Positions 1-3,392 of a stretch of 5,013 nt of DNA are shown in pieces. Each line of letters begins with the position of its first letter. Position 1 is the first letter of the stretch. Under the pieces are notes generated by a model. It was not told the origin of the DNA. It searched no databases and saw only the letters and a list, made by a program, of their open reading frames with translations. The position numbers and the translations under genes are program-made. Origin of the DNA: an uncultured Peptococcaceae bacterium (GTDB lineage Bacteria; Bacillota; Peptococcia; Peptococcales; Peptococcaceae); assembly GCA_902496505.1 (NCBI GenBank), contig CABVBB010000212.1, forward strand, positions 1 through 5,013. The letters run 5' to 3'.

Positions 1-15
1 AACACCGTTTTATTT

Positions 16-44
16 ATTATACCATACTTCTTTACTTAAAGCAA
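16..44 (-). promoter_or_regulatory. SigA-type promoter reading off the left edge
   Basis: On the minus strand TTGCTT (44-39) is separated by exactly 17 bp from a perfect TATAAT (21-16). The stretch upstream of the -35 is almost pure A/T, resembling an UP element. The expected start is near position 9, so the transcribed gene lies outside the window. The promoter overlaps the end of the tiny ORF at 32-76, which suggests that a new transcription unit begins here rather than a continuation of the small-protein operon. Confidence 0.7.
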
Positions 45-76
45 ACTTTTATTTTTCTAATTTTTATTTTCTTCAT
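32..76 (-). CDS. Possible 14-aa lysine-rich peptide ORF
   Basis: A minus-strand ATG at 76 opens a 14-codon frame reading MKKIKIRKIKVCFK and ending in TAA at 32-34. A strong GGAGGAGG (97-90) lies 13 nt upstream, rather far for a ribosome binding site, and it sits just after the stop codon of the 70-aa gene, where a downstream gene of an operon would begin. The composition may simply reflect the A/T-rich spacer, and the ORF overlaps a promoter. I list it because the purine-rich site is otherwise unexplained. It could be a leader peptide, a decayed gene or chance. Confidence 0.15.
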   Translation of the reverse strand: MKKIKIRKIKVCFK

Positions 77-102
77 TTGAACGGTATTTCCTCCTCCGAG
101 CC

Positions 103-315
103 TCAGCCCAGCCAAGGCAGAGCAAAGATCCAGATCGCTGTGATCTGCGGCGGGATGCTGTTGGTCATGACGCCATTATAGCGGATGCGCACGACTTGCC
201 CCGGGCGGAATCTTTGAACGCTGCGTGTATTGACGAGGACCTGCTGGCGGGTGCGGAGATCCCACACCAACAGCTGGTTCCACTGCACACTGATCACTCG
301 AGCCTGCATGATCAT
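103..315 (-). CDS. Small conserved beta-rich hypothetical protein (70 aa)
   Basis: This is a 70-residue cytoplasmic protein of unknown function. The start ATG at 315 is chosen because GGGGGAGGTGAT lies directly upstream at normal spacing; a longer in-frame extension to 465 would run through the spacer and into the divergent gene. Alternating hydrophobic segments (ARVISV, QLLVWDL, QVLVNT, QVVRIRYNG) suggest a small OB-like or SH3-like beta barrel. The C-terminal stretch YNGVMTNSIPPQITAI resembles a motif I associate with small Firmicutes proteins of the type 'YxGxMTxSIPPQIxA', which have no established role to my knowledge. No signal peptide or membrane segment is visible. It is transcribed divergently from the protease at 441 and shares a 125-bp control region with it, which hints at co-regulation but proves nothing. 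Confidence 0.75.
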   Translation of the reverse strand: MIMQARVISVQWNQLLVWDLRTRQQVLVNTRSVQRFRPGQVVRIRYNGVMTNSIPPQITAIWIFALPWLG

Positions 316-339
316 TTCTATCACCTCCCCCTGTAACTT

Positions 340-348
340 AAGATAGCA
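340..348 (-). promoter_or_regulatory. Extended -10 promoter for the 70-aa gene
   Basis: The minus strand reads TGCTATCTT, a TGn extension plus a 4/6 match to TATAAT. It would start transcription near 333, leaving a short leader of about 18 nt that contains the ribosome binding site. No good -35 hexamer is present, as is common for extended -10 promoters. One arm of the spaced inverted repeat (345-354) overlaps it, so a bound repressor could block it. Confidence 0.35.
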
Positions 349-414
349 TATGCCCGAAGCAAAGCATTGGCCCCAGATCATTCGGGAACCCTCCGCCCGC
401 TCTCGGCATATGCT
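345..414. repeat. Spaced 10-bp inverted repeat in the divergent control region
   Basis: AGCATATGCC at 345-354 and its exact reverse complement GGCATATGCT at 405-414 lie 60 bp apart start to start, between the divergent 70-aa gene and the protease. Each arm contains the self-palindrome GCATATGC. The left arm touches the extended -10 of the leftward gene, and the right arm ends a few bases before the plus-strand TACAAT and ribosome binding site. The layout is what paired operators for one dimeric regulator would look like. A very long-looped RNA hairpin is less likely. Confidence 0.5.
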
Positions 415-440
415 GTCAGTACAATAAGGGGGTATGTGTC

Positions 441-1613
441 TTGAATGAAGCTTATGCGAATACACCTTACGCTGCGGGCAAGGTGATCGTCACCTTGCGC
501 AAAAATTTTCCGGCAAACGGACCGATCTACGATGTCAGTCCCATTTTGGACGGCATCGAGCACGGCCGTGTCGAAGTCATTTTTTCGGCGCCCAGTGCTG
601 AAGCCGGCGATATCCTGCTCGTCCATCTGAAAGACAGCAGCGCCCAGGCGGTGCTGGAAGCTGTAGACGCGCTGACAGCCAATCCCTACGTGCTCTATGC
701 GGAGCCAGATCATCTGGAGGAGCTCCATGTGCTGCCCAATGACCCGCTCTATCCCGACCTCTGGGGCCTGCCACGGATCGGCGCGCCTCTGGCTTGGCGA
801 CGAACCGTCGGCAGCAGCCGCATCGCTGTGGGGGTGATCGACAGCGGCGTCGATCATTTCCATCCTGATATCCATCAAAATATGTGGTCTCTCCCCAGCC
901 GGCGCTTATTCAACGGCTGGAATTTTGCCGAGAACAACAGCGATTCCCTGGATCCTGACGGCCACGGCACCCACGTCGCCGGCACCATCGGTGCTGTAGG
1001 CAACAATCGCCTCGGCGTCACCGGCGTGTGCTGGCGGGTCAGCATCGTCTCCATGAGATTCGGCTTGGACGTCGCCTCCGCGATCGCTGCTATTGCCTTT
1101 GCCAATCAGTTCGGCATCCCTATCTTGAACGCCAGCTGGGGCGGACGCGGCTATTCAGAAGCCCTGCACCATGCCATCAAGCATTATCGCGGCCTCTTCA
1201 TCGCCTCTGCGGGCAACGACGGCACGGATAACGACCAAGATCCCGTTTACCCCGCTTCCTACGACAGCCCCAATATCCTCTCCGTCGCCGCCTCAGCGCC
1301 CGATGACAGCCTGGCTCGCTTCTCCAATTACGGTGCTGAGAGCGTCGATATTGCCGCCCCTGGCGTGAGCATCCTGAGTCTCGGCTTGGCCAATGACTAC
1401 ACGCCGCTCAATGGCACCTCCATGGCCGCCCCCCACGTGGCTGGTGCCGCCGCCCTGCTCAAAGCCTACCGCCCGCGGCTTTCCCCATTGCAGCTCAAGC
1501 AGCTCATCCTCTCTACCGCCTCCCCAGCCCCCCAGCTCACGGGCCGCGTCCTCAGCGGCGGCCGCCTGGATGTGCAGGCCCTGCTCGAACGCGCCAGAAG
1601 ACTGCCGCGGTGA
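441..1613 (+). CDS. Subtilisin-family serine protease (peptidase S8)
   Basis: A 390-aa endopeptidase of the subtilase family. The TTG start at 441 is supported by AAGGGGGT at 426-433; the nearby ATG at 434 is out of frame and stops after four codons. Residues ~1-100 form a propeptide-like region ending in NPYVLYAEPDHLEELHVLPN, the usual lead into the catalytic domain. The catalytic domain spans about 105-385. The triad is complete: Asp134 in GVIDSGVDHFHPD, His175 in DGHGTHVAGTIGA, and Ser327 in NGTSMAAPHVAGAAALL. The oxyanion-hole Asn259 lies in ASAGND. There is no N-terminal signal peptide and no C-terminal anchor or repeat domain, so it may act inside the cell, like the intracellular subtilisins, or leave by an unusual route. 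Processing of the N-terminal region is inferred from the family. The substrate is unknown. No dedicated inhibitor gene is adjacent. The subtilase identification is firm; the cellular location is not. Confidence 0.95.
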   Translation: MNEAYANTPYAAGKVIVTLRKNFPANGPIYDVSPILDGIEHGRVEVIFSAPSAEAGDILLVHLKDSSAQAVLEAVDALTANPYVLYAEPDHLEELHVLPNDPLYPDLWGLPRIGAPLAWRRTVGSSRIAVGVIDSGVDHFHPDIHQNMWSLPSRRLFNGWNFAENNSDSLDPDGHGTHVAGTIGAVGNNRLGVTGVCWRVSIVSMRFGLDVASAIAAIAFANQFGIPILNASWGGRGYSEALHHAIKHYRGLFIASAGNDGTDNDQDPVYPASYDSPNILSVAASAPDDSLARFSNYGAESVDIAAPGVSILSLGLANDYTPLNGTSMAAPHVAGAAALLKAYRPRLSPLQLKQLILSTASPAPQLTGRVLSGGRLDVQALLERARRLPR

Positions 1614-1638
1614 TCGTGAAATAGCTTGCTCAAACGCC

Positions 1639-1676
1639 AAAAAAGAGCAGCTGCCAACTTATGGCAGCTGCTCTTT
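1639..1676 (-). terminator. Intrinsic terminator inside the end of the XRE gene
   Basis: A perfect 14-bp stem, AAAGAGCAGCTGCC (1642-1655) with its complement (1663-1676) and a 7-nt loop, is followed on the minus strand by six T. The right arm encodes the last five residues (KEQLP) of the XRE protein, and its stop codon lies in the loop. On the plus strand the same hairpin could weakly end the protease transcript, but only TTT follows it there. Confidence 0.85.
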
Positions 1677-1904
1677 GATCAATTCGGGGAAGGTGGTATC
1701 CAGAGCTTGGGCTATTGCTTCGATGGTCTTATAGCGGAAATTGTGCTTGCCTTGCTCGATGGAGCTGAGGGTGTCCCGCGACACGCCTGCAGCTTGGGCA
1801 ACTTCTCGCTGCGATAGGCCCAGCGCCTGTCTCTTGGCCGCTACGTTGCGGCCGATGAGCGTTAAGATCGCCTGCATCTCTTCATCTTCCTGCATGTCCT
1901 GCAT
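1659..1904 (-). CDS. XRE-family helix-turn-helix regulator (81 aa)
   Basis: A small DNA-binding protein with a single Cro/C1-type domain. Residues ~17-72 carry it: IGRNVAAKRQALGLSQREVAQ, then GVSRDTLSSIEQGKHN as the recognition helix and following turn, then a final helix TIEAIAQALD. An acidic N-terminus (MQDMQEDEEMQ) precedes it, and no effector or dimerisation domain follows. The ATG at 1904 is preferred over the in-frame GTG at 1913, because that GTG is itself part of the ribosome binding site GAGGTGAT. The leader is unusual: a long hairpin at 1913-1963 would pair with the GAGG, and an intrinsic terminator lies just upstream of it. Likely roles are autoregulation or control of the RNA units at 2042-2520, both inferred from position. 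A prophage or toxin-antitoxin origin cannot be excluded, since such short XRE proteins occur in both. Confidence 0.88.
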   Translation of the reverse strand: MQDMQEDEEMQAILTLIGRNVAAKRQALGLSQREVAQAAGVSRDTLSSIEQGKHNFRYKTIEAIAQALDTTFPELIKEQLP

Positions 1905-1912
1905 CTTTATCA

Positions 1913-1963
1913 CCTCAAAAGGCAGCCCGGCCGGTGCGCGCCCCGGCCTAGGCTCTTTTGAGG
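1913..1963 (-). promoter_or_regulatory. Leader hairpin that sequesters the XRE ribosome binding site
   Basis: In the minus-strand RNA, CCUCAAAAG (from 1963-1955) pairs perfectly with CUUUUGAGG (1921-1913). Inside it, AGCC pairs with GGCU and GGCCGG with CCGGCC, giving about 19 base pairs around an 8-nt loop. The closing GAGG is the Shine-Dalgarno sequence of the XRE gene that starts at 1904. No T-run follows on either strand, so this is not a terminator. It should keep translation low unless opened by a protein, a small RNA, or the temperature. The pairing is seen directly; the switching is inference. Confidence 0.6.
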
Positions 1964-1965
1964 AT

Positions 1966-2021
1966 AAAAAAACGCCAGTGAGGGCATGACCAATGTCTTA
2001 TGGTCTCCCCCTCAGCCAGCG
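1966..2021 (-). terminator. Intrinsic terminator upstream of the XRE leader
   Basis: The minus strand forms a stem with segments CGC/GCG, TGAGGG/CCCTCA and GACCA/TGGTC, interrupted by small internal loops and capped by TAAGACAT, followed immediately by TTTTTTT (1972-1966). It lies only a few bases before the leader hairpin of the XRE gene. It either ends an RNA from further right on the minus strand or acts as an attenuator before the XRE gene. No obvious strong promoter lies between it and the XRE start. Confidence 0.6.
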
Positions 2022-2041
2022 CAATCCAGTCAAATCTGCGC

Positions 2042-2106
2042 TCCCTCCCTAAAGAATCCCTTGTCAGCCCGGCTGAATGCGGCTATAATGAAACTCTAGG
2101 GAGGGA
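2042..2106. repeat. Inverted repeat bracketing the plus-strand promoter
   Basis: TCCCTCCCTA at 2042-2051 and its exact complement TAGGGAGGGA at 2097-2106 enclose the -35 and -10 boxes at 2061-2089. Three further positions continue with one mismatch (12 of 13). The arms are about 55 bp apart start to start. The right arm lies at the transcription start, where a bound protein would block initiation or escape. The right arm also contains AGGGAGG, which could serve as a ribosome binding site for the tiny ORF at 2114. Confidence 0.5.
2061..2089 (+). promoter_or_regulatory. Near-consensus SigA promoter for a plus-strand RNA
   Basis: TTGTCA at 2061-2066 (5 of 6 to TTGACA) is followed after exactly 17 bp by a perfect TATAAT at 2084-2089, with the expected start near 2096. 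It is one of the best promoters in the window, yet no substantial plus-strand gene follows it. A terminator about 200 nt downstream marks the likely end of the transcript. Confidence 0.75.
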
Positions 2107-2113
2107 AGTTGGC

Positions 2114-2194
2114 GTGAGGGGGATGGGCTTAAAGCGTAGTTGCCTCATGTCAGCCATCACAGCTGTACCCGCAGCTGTGACGGCCCCTCTCTAA
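2114..2194 (+). CDS. Possible 26-aa peptide within the plus-strand RNA
   Basis: A GTG at 2114 lies 8 nt after AGGGAGGG and opens a 26-codon frame (MRGMGLKRSCLMSAITAVPA, then AVTAPL) ending in TAA at 2192-2194. It is the only small ORF downstream of the promoter with a fitting ribosome binding site. Its basic start and mildly hydrophobic second half vaguely recall small membrane peptides, but the hydrophobic part is short and alanine/proline-rich. Its codons coincide with the RNA hairpins, which favours an RNA role, so the peptide may be chance. Confidence 0.12.
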   Translation: MRGMGLKRSCLMSAITAVPAAVTAPL

Positions 2195-2269
2195 TCATTT
2201 AATTATCCTCTGTGTTTATCTTAAGCTATTTTGCCGCCATACGCAAGCATTTTTTGCCAAAGAGACCAG

Positions 2270-2295
2270 CCGCACGCCAAACGTGTGGTTTTTTT
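2270..2295 (+). terminator. Intrinsic terminator of the plus-strand RNA
   Basis: CCGCACG (2270-2276) pairs with CGTGTGG (2282-2288), one G-T pair included, around the loop CCAAA, and is followed by TTTTTTT (2289-2295). It lies about 190 nt after the predicted start at 2096. It faces the minus-strand terminator at 2307-2369, so the two RNA units converge here. Confidence 0.8.
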
Positions 2296-2306
2296 ATTTT
2301 GCAGAC

Positions 2307-2369
2307 AAAAAAGAGCCGCGCTCAAGGGGGGTGAGAAAAAATGTTTCCCGCCCCTCCTGGACTCGGCTC
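2307..2369 (-). terminator. Minus-strand intrinsic terminator with a long stem
   Basis: On the minus strand GAGCCG (2369-2364) pairs with CGGCTC (2318-2313). Within this, CAGGAGGGG pairs with a C-rich partner ending in CCTTG with one mismatch. Six T follow (2312-2307). It is about 170 nt downstream of the predicted start of the tRNA-like unit and could end read-through past that unit's own T7, or define a longer form of the RNA. Confidence 0.65.
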
Positions 2370-2394
2370 GATAAGAGGGAATTGGTGAAAAAAA

Positions 2395-2464
2395 GCGACA
2401 CGCTGGATTCGAACCAGCCACATGACAGGGCCGTGCTCTGCCATGCAGATGCCTGACTTGCCGC
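2395..2464 (-). ncRNA. tRNA-like element with perfect T-arm but degenerate cloverleaf
   Basis: The minus strand contains GCTGG-TTCGAAT-CCAGC (2418-2402), an ideal tRNA T-arm, followed directly by GTGTCGC (2401-2395) as the 3' acceptor strand and then T7. A 5' partner GCGGCAA (2464-2458) pairs with it at six of seven positions, one of them G-U, giving a 70-nt unit close to tRNA length. The middle also looks tRNA-derived: ATGG-CAGAGCACGGC recalls the D-loop GG and GAGCA, and CTGTCAT recalls an Asp (GTC) anticodon loop. However, a normal D-arm, 5-bp anticodon stem and variable loop cannot be drawn. Instead CATGGCAG pairs with CTGTCATG in an 8-bp stem with a 9-nt loop. No CCA is encoded. It could be a decayed tRNA-Asp, a tRNA-mimicking small RNA such as the tRNA-like module of bacterial Y RNAs, or an unusual functional tRNA. 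It has its own promoter at 2491-2499. Confidence 0.5.
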
Positions 2465-2477
2465 AAGGGGTCTCTTC

Positions 2478-2521
2478 TGACCATGGGCTTATTATAGCAG
2501 GCCATGATCTGCCAATGGTCA
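2478..2521. repeat. Inverted repeat bracketing the tRNA-like promoter
   Basis: TGACCATGG (2478-2486) and CCAATGGTCA (2512-2521) are inverted copies differing by one extra base. They enclose the -10 box at 2491-2496, with the left arm over the expected start near 2484 and the right arm where a -35 would lie. This matches an operator pair or a dyad for a regulator, for example one of the two neighbouring XRE proteins, which is inference. Confidence 0.4.
2491..2499 (-). promoter_or_regulatory. Extended -10 promoter for the tRNA-like RNA
   Basis: The minus strand reads TGCTATAAT, a perfect -10 with the TGn extension. A TTGACC (2522-2517) lies 20 bp upstream, too far for an ideal -35, but the extended -10 can compensate. 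Transcription would start near 2484, about 20 nt before the tRNA-like unit. Confidence 0.6.
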
Positions 2522-2572
2522 AGAAAATGTCCAGATCTGCTCAGGTTTTGGTGAACGTGTGACTCATGACAG

Positions 2573-2614
2573 GCGAGGGTCTGCCTTTTTCGGTATAAAA
2601 AGGCAGACCCTCGC
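2573..2614. repeat. Perfect 18-bp hairpin after the 85-aa gene
   Basis: GCGAGGGTCTGCCTTTTT (2573-2590) and its exact complement (2597-2614) are separated by CGGTAT. Outer TCATGA copies (2564-2569 and 2618-2623) could extend it. It begins about 12 nt past the stop codon of the minus-strand 85-aa gene, so it is well placed to end or stabilise that mRNA. A canonical terminator is doubtful: the T-run is inside the stem near the loop, and no T-run follows on either strand. It may be a 3'-protecting or dispersed repeat hairpin. Confidence 0.7.
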
Positions 2615-2625
2615 TTATCATGATA

Positions 2626-2883
2626 TTATTCCAGCCACTGGCGGTACTCATGCCACAATCGATCAAGGAGCTCCGCCTGCAGTGTCTGCCGCTTGGGACC
2701 TTGCGCCTGGATGAGCACGCGGTAGTGTTCCAGCTCACGGAGAGCCAAGGCGTTCATCTTTTGCTGCAGTGTTTCGTTGCCCAGCCAGATGTCCTCTTCT
2801 TGACCAAATAGCGGAAGGGACGGATCCAGACGGTGGCACACTGCGCTGAAACTATAAAACAGCTGGGCCAGCGTAAGCTTCAT
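2626..2883 (-). CDS. Hypothetical protein, 85 aa, helical
   Basis: I do not recognise this protein. The ATG at 2883 is chosen because GGGAGGAGGTGAG lies just upstream; an in-frame start 36 nt earlier would run through that site. The product (MKLTLAQLFYSFSAVCHRLD at the start) is soluble and mostly helical by appearance, with no membrane segment. Residues ~37-60 form a charged amphipathic stretch (NETLQQKMNALALRELEHYR) and ~64-85 another that ends EYRQWLE. It follows the second XRE gene by 37 nt on the same strand and is most likely co-transcribed with it, so the pair could be a regulator with its partner or a two-gene accessory unit. A toxin-antitoxin pair is possible, but no catalytic motif is visible. 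Confidence 0.75.
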   Translation of the reverse strand: MKLTLAQLFYSFSAVCHRLDPSLPLFGQEEDIWLGNETLQQKMNALALRELEHYRVLIQAQGPKRQTLQAELLDRLWHEYRQWLE

Positions 2884-2920
2884 AGGACGCTCACCTCCTC
2901 CCAGGACGTTGTTGTACACG

Positions 2921-3151
2921 CTAGGCTTTGGCTTCTTCTGGTGATCGATCGGCCGGCAAAAAATCGTCGCGCGTCAGTCCCAGGCCATCGACGACCTTCT
3001 GCAGGGTATCGATCTCAAAATTTCCCTCTCTCTCTAGGTTGCCGAAAGTCCGCACACTGATCCCGCACTGAAAGGCGGCCTCTTCTTGGGACAGCCCTTG
3101 TCTGCTGCGATAACTGCGCAGTGCTGTGCTGATCGTCTGTTTGATCTTAAT
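2921..3151 (-). CDS. XRE-family helix-turn-helix regulator with apparent ATT start (76 aa)
   Basis: A small DNA-binding protein. In the frame ending with TAG at 2921-2923, residues ~8-60 give a classic Cro/C1 domain: ISTALRSYRSRQGLSQEEAA, then GISVRTFGNLE as the recognition helix region, then FEIDTLQKVVDGLGL. A short acidic tail (DDFLPADRSPEEAKA) follows. The frame contains no ATG, GTG or TTG before the domain; the first is a GTG inside the recognition helix. It stays open upstream to a TAA about 10 codons before the proposed start. ATT at 3151-3149 is the best start: AGGTG lies 8 nt upstream and the resulting protein is exactly a complete domain. ATA one codon earlier is an alternative. ATT starts are rare and known mainly from infC, where they permit autoregulation. 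A sequencing error or a decayed start would be other explanations. The 85-aa gene follows 37 nt later. Confidence 0.75.
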   Translation of the reverse strand: MKIKQTISTALRSYRSRQGLSQEEAAFQCGISVRTFGNLEREGNFEIDTLQKVVDGLGLTRDDFLPADRSPEEAKA

Positions 3152-3229
3152 TATGACTACACCTAGATCTGTTTAAAATCTGCCCCCCTCGCCTATATGG
3201 TTAATGGAACTTTTTCCCGCAGACCATAC

Positions 3230-3259
3230 CTTATAAATCAGAATTCGACATTATGTAAC
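3230..3259 (-). promoter_or_regulatory. Probable promoter of the second XRE operon
   Basis: On the minus strand GTTACA (3259-3254, 4 of 6 to TTGACA) is followed after 18 bp by TATAAG (3235-3230, 5 of 6 to TATAAT). A start near 3223 would leave a leader of about 70 nt before the ATT start. The surrounding spacer is A/T-rich. I see no other gene or RNA in the rest of the 3152-3333 spacer. Confidence 0.4.
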
Positions 3260-3333
3260 AAAAATGCACGATATTGACGCAAATTATCGGTCAGGAAACA
3301 AAATTTAAGCGACAAAATCCCATTTTGGCCCAT

Positions 3334-3375
3334 AAAAAAACATACTGCCGGCTTTTTTACACCAACAGTATGTTT
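3334..3375 (-). terminator. Intrinsic terminator of spoVT
   Basis: AAACATACTG (3338-3347) and CAGTATGTTT (3366-3375) form a perfect 10-bp stem with an 18-nt loop, followed on the minus strand by T7 (3340-3334, partly within the stem). It begins 17 nt past the spoVT stop codon and isolates spoVT from the XRE operon. Confidence 0.8.
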
Positions 3376-3392
3376 ATCCGCTGCTTTTTTGG

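Larger units (their letters stand above)
2096..2295 (+). ncRNA. Candidate structured non-coding RNA, about 200 nt
   Basis: The call rests on a strong promoter at 2061-2089, a terminator at 2270-2295 and self-complementarity in between. TTGGCGTG (2109-2116) is complementary over 8 bp to CACGCCAA (2273-2280) near the 3' end. GAGGGG (2116-2121) can pair with CCCCTC (2184-2189). An inner hairpin TCACAGCTG/CAGCTGTGA (2157-2165 with 2172-2180) has the loop TACCCG, whose CCCG could reach back to TGGG at 2124-2127. The 8-bp closing helix competes with the left arm of the terminator, so alternative folds are possible. No plus-strand gene follows to the end of the window, which argues against a cis riboswitch and for a free-standing small RNA. 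I do not recognise it as 6S, tmRNA, SRP RNA, RNase P RNA or a riboswitch class known to me. Transcription is inferred. Confidence 0.5.

Noticed and set aside
420..425. TACAAT as the -10 box of the protease promoter
   Set aside because: It abuts the ribosome binding site at 426-433, so a start 7 nt downstream would remove that site from the mRNA. No matching -35 was found.
2128..2145. Minus-strand AACTACGCTTTA matches the NYAL part of the tmRNA tag coding sequence
   Set aside because: No tmRNA 5' or 3' acceptor domain, resume-codon context or stop after ALAA is present; the frame continues into unrelated codons. The nearby T-arm at 2402-2418 does not match tmRNA acceptor ends. Most likely chance.
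2000..2194. 64-aa plus-strand ORF starting at ATG 2000
   Set aside because: It begins upstream of the strong promoter at 2061-2089 with no ribosome binding site and runs through promoter and repeat sequence. Only its last 26 codons are kept, as a weak candidate.
2221..2522. Minus-strand ORFs of 94 and 66 aa
   Set aside because: They run straight through two terminators and the tRNA-like element, start without ribosome binding sites and have no protein-like pattern.
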